From Nomia melanderi (lineage: Eukaryota; Arthropoda; Insecta; Hymenoptera; Halictidae): a DNA stretch of 64,000 bases. The stretch's first letter is position 1, and the number at the start of each line of letters is the position of its first letter. The notes beneath the pieces were generated by a model, which was not told where the DNA came from, ran no database searches, and was given only the letters and a program-made list of their open reading frames with translations. A program made the position numbers and the translations under genes. This document shows positions 11,970-24,900 of this stretch, one piece after another. The stretch is taken from NCBI RefSeq assembly GCF_051020985.1, contig NC_134999.1, forward strand, positions 34,629,160-34,693,159, read 5' to 3'.

Positions 11970-14933
11970 TTAAGGATTCAAAAAACAAATTGCAGTCGCG
12001 ACGAATATTTTCGTTGCATTAATTGTCTTCGGGACACCTGGCGTCTTGAATTTCCTACGAATTAAACAAACAATTAGCTGTTTCAGCGTTCTATTTTTCT
12101 TCGTGTAATTGCATGGAGAAAGATCAAATCTTACTCGGCTTCTCTTCTCTCCGTACTTCGACCAGAATGTGACTTTACACGTGGTTCTTTGGCCGGTTTG
12201 CTTATTAAAGACCGAACACGATGAAAATGGCGGCGAATATAGGTGTAGCGAGATAGCAGGATTCACTGCACTCGGGTTCTCCACACGGTGAAGTCCCATT
12301 GAGTCTGTGGAATCGATGTATCATGATACTGTGAACTATTTTCCGAATTCTAGTAGTATCGATTTACCATTTATGTAGCATATTTCATTAACATCGAGAG
12401 TGGTTCTATCCAATTCCTTCAGTTCTTCTGGTTCGTTCGACTCGTTGTTAACTCCAGCTTTCGAGGGCCACGCGTATCGTGTCTACAAAATGGTATCATT
12501 CTCAAAGATGTGTTCGCTATAAACAAACTATTTATCCTATGCACTTAATAAATGCATTGTTTACAAAGTAATTCGTAATGATATGAATTCCCATAGTCAG
12601 AATACTTTTGGTACCTCGCAAAGTTCACCCTGCAGAATCTTCATTATACAATGCGCGTCCGCGTGATCGTGTATAGCTGATCCATGGCCTTCGCCCCAAC
12701 ACAACACCATAAGATTGAACCTTCCGTTTCCTTCGTCGACCAAGTTTCTCGTGTACCTGAACACAATGATTCATTTATCTTCTCGTTTGTGTACATTCGT
12801 CACTCGATTAAGCAGGGATGATTAATGGCGCGTTACATTTAGCTGCACCAAACTGCATAATTAATCGACAGCAACAACGTAAGGACACTGAATTGTTCTT
12901 ACATACGGTGATACAATGCTAAAGAATGCTTTCTTCAGCTATCAGAACGTAAAATACCAATGATCCACGTAGGAATTTTGAAAATTCCTCTCCCACCAGC
13001 GCGAAAAAGATCCGGTTGATCATTGCTTTCGATCGGATAAGTGTCGCGTGTCGGATAACTGATGTTCTGGCTCGTGCATAACGAAAGTGGGGGGCAGACG
13101 AGGGGGCAAACGTGGAAAGTGTGGGTAACCAGCCGTTCACCGAACAAACACCACTGATTTGCGTGCAATACACATAGACTTTGAAGTGTTCCGCATACTT
13201 AGGCTCAGATTGCAATGATGCCGATCAGTATCTTGTCTATCGTTAGTACATCATTGAATAACGAAAGAAAAAGTAGAGGATAACTGCCGATCCCCTCAAA
13301 GCAATAGTCGATTAATTAAAATTCCTCAGTCGTATGTATCGAACGAAAATAAAATAACCGGAGAGGGAATAGTAAAATAGATATCGATCAAAGATGTCCA
13401 TAAATCTCGGTTAAGTCGAAATAATTGTCTTCCCTTCCGGTTGCTACAACACGTTCCACTTCACACTAGAATTGCACGCGCCGCGGTCTCTATACTTTCG
13501 CGTGTCGTGTGGAAATCGGTCGCGTCGGCAATTACGTACCATAATTCCACATTACGCCCGGCGCAGCCGTAACGTTTGTAATTCTAGAAATGATTTCCTT
13601 TCTAGATCAATCTCAGTTATCGCGTGACCGAAACAAAAAAGCGAGTTAAGTAACGCGAATTTGGAAGGGACGGCCGTGGTCGATCGGTGAAGCGTATTTC
13701 ACGGAACCCATTCAATGAAAATGCTCCAGTTGTTCTCCCCTCGTTATCGTTCGCTTTCAATTATACGCGTAAAACCGCGGGACACGTTGAATCATTAGTT
13801 ACGACGGAGATTATCGTGTAACTCATTATTCACGTCCTCAAGTGGAACGATTCTTGAACTTTCGGCGTTATCGTTCCCGTGATTGACACCGCGAGCCGAG
13901 CTCCAGGACTTCCCTTACATATTGCGCGCGTGTCGCTGGTATTTTTCGTAACGGGATTCCTGCACGATAAGCCTGTTGACACCCGCCGCCGATTCTTTTT
14001 CTCGATTCCCGCGCGACGCACGACCGATCATGCGCGATTTTACGGTCACCGTTTCCCATTGAGGTCGTTTGCATTTACCCCCCCCGTACCCGCGCGCGGC
14101 CCAGCAAGGTTGTTAAATTCCTCTACGCCGCGGGAACAGCCGGCACCGATCGTTTCGCGAACTCGTTCAATAAAACTTCGCCGGTCTAACGATAACCTAT
14201 CGTGAACTTCGTGGCATTAATCTTGTTTCACAATTCCGGCGTAGCTGGACGCCGTTCTTGTTTGCATCGGGCGAGACCGATTAAATATTTTCCGAGACGT
14301 TCGATACATCGAGCGGTGGCAATCGAGACCCGTAGAAGTATCGAGAACGCTGCGCGTGTTTATTCGAAATGCAAGCACCTTGTTCATCGATTTCACCTAT
14401 TCGAAGACACACCGGCGAATCGAATGTAATGGACTGTTAACCGTGATCCTTGTATCTTCTAATTGCGCGCACAATTACAACTCGAAAATTCGAGACGGTT
14501 TCTAAAACTCATTAGTTCCGAGGATGAAACGATACCGTGTAACGTTGTGTTTCTTCTACAAATGAGACGAGATGTATTCGAAGAGCGTAAGAAAGTTCAA
14601 ACACTCGTTCGTATTGTTCTCCGAGAACTTTCCAAGTTCCCCGCTCTGCGAGTAAGCCATCGCAAAGTTCTATGGGGTGGCGTATCTCTGTCGGCGTTAC
14701 CTGTATCTGTCAAACTTCGCGTATTTCTTCCATTCTGAAGGATTACTCTGGTAGGACGCCATAAGCTCTTGAACGTCGTCGATGTTCACGTGGTCGGTCT
14801 TAAAGGCTTCGTGGAGGGCTTCGACGAGCTCGCGGAGCGTCGAGGGTTTCTTCCTTTGGTTGGTGCTCCTTTGATCCCAGTGTTTGCCGCTGGGAACGCA
14901 ATGTAAACCAGGATCCTCCGGACAGACTTGCAT
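11970..14933 (-). CDS. Cdo1: Cysteine dioxygenase type 1
   Basis: Cytosolic cupin iron enzyme that oxidises cysteine to cysteine sulfinate, the first step of taurine and sulfate formation. Four exons: 14933-14701, 12756-12615, 12482-12368, 12304-11970; all phases agree, about 274 residues (human 200). The start is the ATG at 14933; the frame continues upstream only to a GTG and a stop. Recognisable blocks are SEWKKYAKFDRYR, YTRNLVDEGNGRFNLM, CWGEGHGSAIHDH, DSMGLHRVEN and SLHLYSPPF. Iron ligands are His107, His109 and His169; the Cys114-Tyr186 pair that forms the thioether cofactor in mammals is present, with human-like spacing. Oddities: a 1.9 kb first intron, an N-terminal extension of about 20 residues, and a C-terminus of about 50 residues beyond the family end that may be read-through of an intron (strong GTAAGA donor at 12134). 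Confidence 0.92.
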
Positions 14934-16003
14934 CTTCAGTTTCGTCACTTATAGTCTATTACGCGCAAACTATCGGGCCACGTGTACAAACTTTAAGAAT
15001 GGTGGCGATGAATGGACGCGCGGAAGAACGGCAGACGGTCGGTGGTTGAAAGTTTCGGGATGAATGGAGGAACGGACGCGGAGGTGTTTGAAAGCGAACG
15101 CGCGATTCACGATGGAGGAACACGTTGCCGGTCTACGGCTCGTACCGGTCTAGTAAAACAGGGGAGACAGCGTCTTATACGAGGCCTAAGATACGAGCCC
15201 CTACTCCCGCCAGAGATCTGTCGGGCAGTTTCAAACATTTCGTCCACGAGCACGACTTTTCTGAACGACCATTTTTACGGACAGCGCTATCGCTGACCCT
15301 GTTTTATTTTTGTTTTTCTGTCGTCCACCTCGGCCGATCAGGGGTTAACTAACTCGTCAATTACGCGATTAATCGAGCCTGGAATTTATCTTCGCGTCGG
15401 ATACTGGATTGACCGTGAACGTTCGTATAAATGGTACTCGAGATTGTTAATTGTGCGATAATATTATTCCCATAAATGAAATAATTATTGTACGATTGAT
15501 CAACGCGAGCAGCGTTAACCTTGGGGCACGAGAACGCAGGACTAACCCTCTGACAGGTTTCTGAGAGTTTGTTTTTGTTCTCGTATTAATCCCGGTATTT
15601 TAGAACTTCGAGAATCATTCTCGTGCTCTTATTCGTCTCCCTCACTGATCTCGTGAAGCGACTCAACACCAGTCCCGGTTTCTTTATCGGGCGTCGTTGT
15701 TTGTCGTCACAAAAATGATATACGATGGAGTAGCTGACTGCCGTTCAACTATTTCTCGCTCTACCACGTGAGACGAACACAAATGTAACACTTTCATAAT
15801 ATCGTTATCGAAGCTACACTTACGGAGTGTCTGTAATATTTCCACAAAAACAACAACAATAACAACGACGACGACGGTCAACAAAACATTCTCTCTACGG
15901 GAGCGGAAAGCTTTCGTTCAGTTAAGCCAAGTTCTTTGTTTTTCGTTTGGCAAAGCCTTGACTAGCTTGTGACAAGGATACGCTCCTAATCGCAGGTGTC
16001 CCG
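14934..16003. other. Upstream region of CDO1 and 3' flank of the Cys-rich gene
   Basis: Contains the CDO1 promoter and the 3' UTR of the minus-strand gene ending at 16004. Short open frames on both strands have no supporting features. A stretch of CAA/CGA triplet-like repeats at about 15846-15880 is the only simple sequence. Confidence 0.4.
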
Positions 16004-19000
16004 TTAACGGACACAAACGATCTTCTCCTCGTTGTTCTTCGGTTTCGTGGATGTTTTTCCGCACACAGTGATTTCCTTTTCTTTCGCGCGGCAAGGTGAA
16101 TCAGCGCACCTGCACGGCCTCGGCTTGCCGCGTTCTCTGCTCGCAATGCAGCTGTAGTACACCAGGAAAGAAAAAAATCATCAACTGGATGTACCAGTTC
16201 TACGTTCGGCTCGGTTAACGACGGAGCTTGGCCTCGTTAACTTCGAGCGGGTCCCGAGCGACTTTGATTTTTTATTGGCCGATCATCGGGATCGTAAACT
16301 TACACGCAGGGAGAGTTCTTGCAGTAGTAGCACTTCATCCTCGGCTTCTTCGGCTTCGGCGTCCTCTTGCATCTGCACGGGGACGATTTGCAGTGGCAGC
16401 AGACCACTATCTTCTTCTGTCTGTCGCCTCTCGATTGCGGATCGCACTTGCAGATCGTCGGAGATTTGCTCCTCGGCTTCTCCACGCATACCGCCACCAC
16501 TTTGCGCCTTGATTTCGGACTGATAATTCACAGGATTCAAAACAAGTGTAAAATCTGAATTCTGAGAATCAGTGCGCAACCCTTTCGAGACGGCTTTCGA
16601 ACGCGTAATCCGAGGATCCCGATCGAAGATAGAATCGCGAGGTAATTCTTGCCATGAATCAGCTGCATTTTATAAGCTTACACACCTAACGCAATACTTG
16701 ATCTTTCTCTCGTCCCTTCCCTCGTCGACCTTGACGCCGCAGCAACAGGGGATCTTCCGGCACTGTGTGCAGCACACGGACTCGCTCATCTTCTGCTGCA
16801 GCTCGTTCATTACGTCCGAGAAGCAGCTGAGCCGTTGATAAGGGAGGTCATCGGAGTTCTGCGCCCTCAGCTTCTCGTGGCAGCGGCACTCATTGATCGC
16901 GTCGCGGCCGAGATCCTCGAGGTTCCTCGAGAAGTAACGCCGAACGTCCTCCCTGGGCTTCCACGCGGTTACGTACATGGTGCGATCGTTATCGGGCTCG
17001 GTGGGGACCTGTCTTCCGTCGCGGAACGTTTCCCGGTTTTCATCGCAGCGGCACAGATCCACGGCTAACTCGCAGCACGAGCACTTTCGCATCGGTGACC
17101 TGCATGCGCAACTATCCCGAGGTCTGTCGCAGTAGAGACAGACCATTGACTTCAAGTGTCTGTAATGATTGCTGGAGGTGCACACCGTGTTGCAGACGCA
17201 CTCGAGCTTCGGCTTGCAACAGGTCGCGCAAGGGACCACTGGTCTGCAGCTGAAATATTGCGATTAGAATCCCTGTAATTCGTCGTGAACGTGAAAAGAG
17301 AGGATGATCTAGATATTCCAGTGGAATTAAATCGGTGAAAGACGAAGAAGGTTAGAGAAAGGCTCAGCAGGAAGTTACGATACGAAGCATTAACTTAGAA
17401 AAGTAGCTTCACTTCCGCCGATATCACTTCACCTGCACTCATTCCTCGGCCTGCAGCAATTTTCGCAGAAGACTATCCTCCTGCAACCGCATTCTTCCCA
17501 GCTTCTATTGTCTTGGCACGAAGCAGGGATTTCCTGAGAATCCATTCGATAAAATTGCCTCTCCTTCTTTAAGCAACTTTTTGGGTAATTACTGACTCTG
17601 CTGCATCTCGGCGACGGTGGCAGGCAACGGCAATTGCATCTGCTGTCTCCTGCTCTTTCCTTTTCCTCGTTAGTGCGTACTGGGAAGATTAAGTTCGTGC
17701 ACACTGTCTGTGGTTCGATTTCTCGGGACACGCATCGAGAAGCTTCTCGCTGCCTTGGCTCTTTCGTTGGTAGTTTTTGTCGAGTGCATTGCGTGCAGAC
17801 TGTCGCTGAATCCTTCTTCAGAGTTATGCACTCCTCGGTGTCTCTCGTTTTTGCAGCTTTCTCTTTTTGAACTTTGGGCTTTGACACATCCGGCTTCTTC
17901 TTTTCTTGATTCCCGATGTCCTTTTGTTCCTTTGGCTTTAATCCTCGAACAGGAGGACTGTCCTTTTTAATAATACCTTGGGAACTCAACATTTTTGGGA
18001 GCTCTTGAGATATGGTTTTTTTTGGTTCTTCGACGTTAGTACTTGGAGGATTAGAAGCAAGATTCTTGATAGCAATATTAGTTAACGATTTGTCTTTTCT
18101 CACTTCAGCGACGTCAGCAACCACCTCCTCCATGTTTTCCTCTTTCTTTGCGTCGTCTTTAATTTCAATATTCATATTAGATTTAGACAGTGTATCAACT
18201 ACAATAGAATTTTCATTATTTTTTCCTGGCTCCGTATTCTTCGAATTATTGATCCCTGGTTTTTCCCTCTTCTTAAAAAATTTATTTATATCCAGCCTTT
18301 GAACCAAAGACATCCTCTTCTCCTTTTGCGCCCCCTGCGCTTCATTCTCGGGCTTCGCCGATTGATCTTCGACAACTTCTTCAGAAATCTCTGTCTTCTT
18401 ATCGTTGATGTGATCAGAATCGTCGGTGATCTTATCTCTCTCCTTGCCTGTCACTTTCCTAAAGGTCTTGAACAACGAGTTCCTCAGCCTTCCCGGAAAA
18501 CTCTCTCTCTGCTCCGTATCTTTTCCATCTGCGTTGTCTTCCATTTTCTTCTCTGCTGCCTCTTCAACAGCTTTGGCTTCCTTAGATTCTTCTTCATCTT
18601 TTTGATTCCGTTCAGAGGTCAAATGCTTCATGAATCTATCCCTTTCACGGATATTAAACTTCTTTAAATATGGTGGCACAGTTATCTCCGATGCTTTCAC
18701 GATAGGCGATTCTCCGTTCAATTGTTCTGTATCATCGTTTTTCGCTGGAGTCGAGACAATGCTTTTCTGCTCGACAGTGTGCGCAATTGGCTTACTTTGC
18801 TGCAGAAGTTGCCGCAGTGCTAGAGTCTCGGGTCTCAATAACTTTTTAGAAGCGGAAGCATCTCCGTTCTCTTTTTGTTCATCCACCGCCGCTCGCCCTA
18901 ATTTCAAATCCACATCGGCTTGCTCTTCCTTCGAGCCTTTTCCTTCATCTCCTGAAACTATTCTGTCCCTAGTTGAAACATCTGAATTCTCCTCTAAGCG

Positions 19001-20980
19001 ATCTTTCTTTGAGTCCCTCTGACAAACAGTAATTTCTTCCTCAGCGTGTTCTGTTGGTTGTTGACACACTGTAATCTCAGGAGTATCTTTCGCTGTGACG
19101 CAGACTCCCTCCTCTTCTTCCTCCACGATGCAACTGCACGTGGACCACGGTTCCCTCTGCATAGTCCTGGAAAGTCTCCTCTTGCTTCTGAAGCTGCCCT
19201 CGCTGCATTTGCAAACCTCCTTTTCGTCATTCGTCCTACAACCAGAAATAAGCTGAATCAAATTAAAGATAAACAAGCAAGATTACCGAATCTAATTTAT
19301 AAATGCACGTTGAACTTAACTCCAGCCCTACCTACAAACATCTTCCCCAGAATCCTGATCTCGTTTCGAGCCTTCCAAGTTGTATTCGTTACAAGGAGAC
19401 TTAGATCCAAAGGGCCAATCATTTTTGCGACTCTGATCGCACAAGACAGTCTCTCCGCTGTAATTTGATTTCGAAGACCATTCCTCGCTGTCAGAGATCG
19501 GCGACTTCTTCGATGGATAGATCGTGGAGCAAGGTTCCTGAACTTTGTCGCAGATGACGTACGTCGGTCTACATATAGATTGATCCGATTTCGTTTCGTC
19601 ATCCTTGCACTGGCAATCTGTCGAAGTAGAGTCAGTCTGCTGCGCACAGACGCTGCTTTCAGAGTCAGCAACGATGTTCGAGAACTTTGAATCACAACTG
19701 CAGGGATTGCTGAGTTCACTGCTGTCCTCTGTGCTCCTCAGGAAATCAGAGGACTCTTGCTCCTTCCGTTTCCGTCGTTTGCTGCGGATTCGTGTCACGA
19801 GTTTACTCGACGAGACCTTCGAAGGCTCCGTCGTCGTCTCTGAACTCGACTCAGCGCATGGTTGAGGTTTCTTCTGTTTGTTTGCTGGCTGCAGAATTAT
19901 CGAATCTTCTTAATAACAATATTTTTCTACGCAATTAGATAGAGTTCATAATTAAACACTCTTACTTGAGCATTCTCAGTGGCTTCAGAGCAAATATAGA
20001 TGTTCACGTTCCCTGTCATCCGACGATTGTCGGTCTTCCCATTGCTCGCTGATTTTGAATGCCTTTTGCTTCTGGTGTCTTCGCACGGTACCTTTTTGTA
20101 GTGACTCTTGGTCTCTTCCTGCAACTTTCTTGGACACGTGCGAGAAATGTTGCTCTTTTCCTCAGGACGATTACATCTCTGAGCATTCCTGAGTCTCGAA
20201 CGAGCAGTGAAGTATTCCTCAGCGGAACGTGGCCTGTCGTGTTTAGTTCTCCCTGAAGTTCCTTCCTTATGACATATGGATTTAGCAGAAGCCTGTTTTG
20301 GCTTCTTTTCGGGATCCTCTTCTGCATCATCCTGTTTCTGGAAATAATAGAATGTACTACCAATACGAATATCTAGCATAGAGTTACTTAACTGACAGAG
20401 TGAATGAAGTTTGACTACTTTTTAAAATGATACAGTTATCGAGAAGCTGAATAGACGCGAACTTAAGTATCTTGGATACTTGCTTCTTAGGTACCATTCT
20501 ACACTGCTTCGCAACAATCTGCATCGCTTCCTTGATCGACACGTTGATCATTTCCTTCAGCCTGTCGTGGCTGATCCTATCCTTCGTCTCATCCTGCTTT
20601 TCCGTAGATTTTTCGCGTGTTTTAAGGCTGGAGCTGTCTTTTGGACAAGTCTTCCAGTCACACGGCTCGATTTCATTTCTCTCATCCACAATTGAATCTC
20701 CTCTACTTTTGACATTCTTGCTGATAGGAGATTGCTCTCTGGCAATCTCGGTCTCCTCTGTGAGTAGATTTCGAGCTTCCGTGTACACAGATGCGTCGAT
20801 GGAAAGAGGAGGAGGGAAACTGGTAGCTTTAACATCGTGGAATGGATAGACAACGTTCGAATTGCTAATTCTTGGGACTTCTTCTGTAGGATCAGGGGAC
20901 GGAGGATCTTTGGTTACCTCGGGAGGTTCTTCAGGATCAGTTTTTGGTTTTTTGGTACTGAACAACGCCGCAAGCACCAT
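16004..20980 (-). CDS. Unrecognised long disordered protein with C-terminal Cys-cluster array
   Basis: I do not recognise this gene. Proposed exons: 20980-20393, 20337-19966, 19888-19332, 19235-17433, 17249-16686, 16519-16304, 16151-16004; phases agree and give about 1,415 residues. The start MVLAALFSTKKPK has an in-frame stop upstream. Residues 1-1080 are low-complexity, rich in Lys, Glu, Ser and Asp with scattered CxC pairs. From about 1,090 onward there are about eight modules of the form C-x2-C-x4-6-C-x-C, for example CATCCKPKLECVC, CLYCDRPRDSCAC, CCHCKSSPCRCK and CYYCKNSPCVC. The last exon ends EEKIVCVR. The joint between exons 5 and 6 is uncertain: the donors at 16685 and 16681 compete. 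It follows DCST2 on the same strand and shares its tail's style, so it could be a 3' continuation of that gene (possible phase-0 acceptor just upstream of 20980). The Cys modules could bind metal or form disulfides; no function is claimed. Confidence 0.6.
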
Positions 20981-21936
20981 TTCAGTCTCACAAAAATCTT
21001 AAACTCTTTGGAGAATACTTATCTGCTTTTTCCTTTTCCTCCTGTCTTTGCTTAACCTTGTTTTCCCGATTGGCAAGGAACTTTCTATAATATCTTTAAC
21101 CGAATCTAAGTGCGTTGCAGTCGACATCGCCAAAGTTCGAAGTCAAAGTACTCTTAATTCCGAATTTTTCGATACTTTAACGTCGAGTATCAATAACGTT
21201 TCTAAACCACAATTGTATCATGCTCCGCTAACTTTAGCTACCTTCATTTAACAATTTATTAACCATATTGAGGTCCGGGGAGTATTGAATATGTGTTATT
21301 TCATTCTCATATCAGTTGCATAATTATTAACTTTTTATTTCACACATTCTATCTAAAGGTTATACATTTCGATAACTTTGAAGACTTGAAACAATCGACG
21401 CTCTGTTGATCGATGGGTCTCTTCGCAGCAACCTCCACGTGGTGAGACCTGGGCAATCGGTATTACCCTCGATAAAGTATTCGATATCGAGGATCATACC
21501 GAGCTAATGGCTGCTATTTACAAATTTCAAAGATTTTTCGAGATTTTCAATATTTCTACGAAATATTTCGATAACGATTGACATGATTCTAATACAAATT
21601 CTACGAGAAGGAACAAGTAGATGTTACATCTTTCTTTTATATAATGTTATAAAGTTATTATTGTTAGTATTACTATCAATTGTACAACAGACACGTTAAC
21701 GCAACAAGTTTCAAACATTTTCACTCCCTCACTGCAAAGACTCGTCATTATCAGTCGTTTCTCCGGCGGAAGAGCAATTGCAAGACACGTTGCTCAATAG
21801 TTCTGGATCAAAGGAATAATCCATTCGCTCGAACGATAAATTCCGCGTGTTCTTGCGTTTATGCTTCTTGCACGCGATCGGCTACACGTGAATGTTAATC
21901 ATTACGCAATGCACGCGCCTCCGATAATTCATTTTT
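20981..21936. other. Gap between DCST2 and the Cys-rich gene (spacer or intron)
   Basis: About 950 bases with minus-strand AATAAA hexamers (TTTATT near 21255 and 21332), compatible with the end of the DCST2 transcript. An acceptor-like TTTTTGTGAG ends near 20990. No coding exon seen. Confidence 0.45.
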
Positions 21937-24900
21937 CTATTTATAATCTCGCGCTACCTTAAACGATCCGATTACTCGGTCCGCGAACCTTCTCGCCTTA
22001 TCAGATCTCTTTTCAGGCGGATACAACTGCTTCACACGCTTCGTTCTGTCCGCTTTCTTCGATAAATGTATCAGCGGTATGGTTTCCTTGAGTTTCCCGC
22101 AACTTGTGCGTTTTTGAAATTCACGTAACACGTTCTTATAAGCCTGTGTCTCTTGATAAGCGAGTCTATCGTCTTTGCCGGTCGATTTGCTCTTAAAATG
22201 AAAGATTTTTACAATTTTTATACATGTGAATGGATTACTTGATACTGTCCCACTATGAACACTTAATTAGGAACGAGTTAAAATTAATAAGACGTTAATA
22301 GGTTAATACTCACGGTTCCTGGAAAATGACACACTGTTCTGGCCGCCATTTTAGGGCGAACTGAAACAGGACCGGGAGATCGCGGAGGACTCTCGAGTCT
22401 TCGATTCATCGCTTCTCTCTCTCGAATTAATCTCATTCGATCGTGTGCCTTTAATTCCTCGATCAATTCTGGATTCTGGTACATTGGCAAATATTTTTTT
22501 AGCTTAGGCATTTGGAATCTTTGCTCCAATTCCTCTGGATGATCCAGTGAAGGTCCGTAGACGTTGCTATGAGGTTCCGAATGTGGTCTCTGACAAACAT
22601 GGAGTTCATAATTTCGTGGATGACAATGGCAGACCCTGAAATATAATATTTAATTAATTGAAGCCTTAAAATAGCAAGTATTTTTTGTTGTTAATTTAGG
22701 AGAACACCTTTGATTGACAATTGCAGGCTGACAAACGTGTCGTTCATAGTAATCCATTCCACAGGAACATTCAAAAGGCTCTGCAAACTGTCTCTGGCAA
22801 ATCTGTGGATCTTCTTCGCCATATCGAAAAGATTTCTCTGGTTTACAAGGTTTTCTTCTCTTTCCACTTAAATCTTCTGAAACACCTTTATATTCTCTGT
22901 CCCTCGAGTACTTTGGTTTACATCTAGGTTCTTCGTATGGTATTTCAACTTTCTCTAAATAACGCCATTTTCTTCGTCTCGGAGATTTGTCTTCCTTGCA
23001 TCTGAAAGAGATCTGTAATTTTTATACACTTCAGAACCGAATTATAATTGTTATACCTCTTCCTTCGTTCCTTCTTCTCGGGGCACTTTCTTTTCTTTCC
23101 CTTTTCTTTCTCGGGATCCTCGATTTCTTGGACTTTAGCGATTGGTTCAGTAATTATACTAAAACGTTTGTCTCTCGTCTGTGTATGCCTGCTTCTGTCA
23201 GGTAGATCAGTCGCTTTATCGACCTTTAATGCTTCAGCTTTTACATCGATGAACTCTTTCTTTTCCGTATCATCTGTCGCTTGTTCTTCCGTGTCCTCTA
23301 ACCTAGATTCCTCAGTAACTTCTTCTCTTTCATCGGTATCTTCCATGGATTCTTCTTTTTGATCTGGCACTTCAGGTGTTTCTTTCTTTTCTACTTCCTT
23401 GTCATCAGATTTCCTATCTTTTGTCTTTAAATCCTGCAACTCTGGTTGCTTTGCTTCTTCTTCCCTTTTAGTATCGTCTTCAGATACTTCTTTTACATCT
23501 TGTACTTCAATATCCCCTCTCTCTTCCTCTTTTTTATCAGACTGCGCAGATTTTGCTTTCGAATACAGTGTTTTAAACTTATCAATCATTTTACTTTTCT
23601 TATCATTGCCTTTCGGAATACTCTCTTTTAGTTCTCCAGATTTTTCTCCCATTTCCTCCTTATTACGCCTTGCAGCTTTCCCTTTCGAATATAGGACTTT
23701 AAACTTATCAGACATCTTTCTCTTTTTACCTTTGCCTTCTACAGATGTTTCTTTACGATCTTCCACTTGAGGTTTTAATTTCTTCTCCGCAGATTCTGCG
23801 GTTTTTCCCTTCAAATATAGTCCTTTGAATTTCGCAACCACTTTCCCTTCCTTCTCACTTTTAGCAGACTTCCGTTTAATACTCTGATCTTTAGAAGCTT
23901 TCTCCGTATCTTCTAGTCTAACTTCTTCATCCTTCGCTTCAATAATTTCATCTCCGCCACCTGCTTCTCGTTCAAGTTTACCTTTCTTCTTCGATTTATG
24001 GTCAGCATCATATAATTCTACATCTGCCAAGGGATCGTGTATTGGAGCACGCATAGAATCTTGTTCACCTCGTTTCTCTGACCTTAAAGTCTTTGTAACT
24101 TCCTTGGCAGGCGTAAGAATTCCTCTAGCTCGTTCCTCTGTCACAGATTTCTTCCTGTCTTCCTTCACTGACAGTGACGCTTTCTTAATTTCTTTATGAT
24201 CCGCTGATTTGCTACATTCTTTCATGGATGCTGGTACTTTTTTAGTTTCCTTGCGAACTGCTGACCTTTTATCTTCCCTCATAGATGCATCCTTCATCTC
24301 ACTTTCCTCCTGAGTACTTCCGCTCACATCTCTATCTCCCTTCGCATCTTCCACGTCCTCGAAATCTGAAGAATCATCAAATACATCCTTTGCTTCTCTT
24401 TTTCCCGTAACTATCGACGATGATTCCGTCTCCTCAGTGTATTCTGTGTCGCTTTTAGTAACCGAGGACATTTTCTCAGTCTCCGTACCAGTGACCGTCT
24501 TCGAAGTATCCGTCTGTTCGGATATAGTGCTCACTCCTAGTGAATAAAAGTCTCTGTCTTCTACCGTGTCTTGTGTGATGTTCGACGTACAAGAACAAGG
24601 AGGCTGTGAACATAATTCAATAAATAAAAGTAACTTCTCACAAAGTGAAGGTGCACCTTGCAGTTCAATTCATAAATTAGTGTAAAATATCATCACCAAT
24701 TCATCGTCTTCTCTTATGTTCCACGCATATCTCTGTCCTCGATCAATGGCTGACTTAATGTCCGACGATTCGTTGACATCTTCCACTTGCCGCACACATT
24801 TCCCTGCTGACCGCGAATCTTCGGTTTCGTCTACCTCGTAATAGGACGTGCACCTCACAGCTGACTCCAAATACCTAATAAACAATTCCATTAAACAGTA

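Noticed and set aside
12919..13215. 98-codon minus-strand frame inside the first CDO1 intron
   Set aside because: No domain, no splice signals in matching phase, and it would interrupt the well supported exon 1 to exon 2 join.
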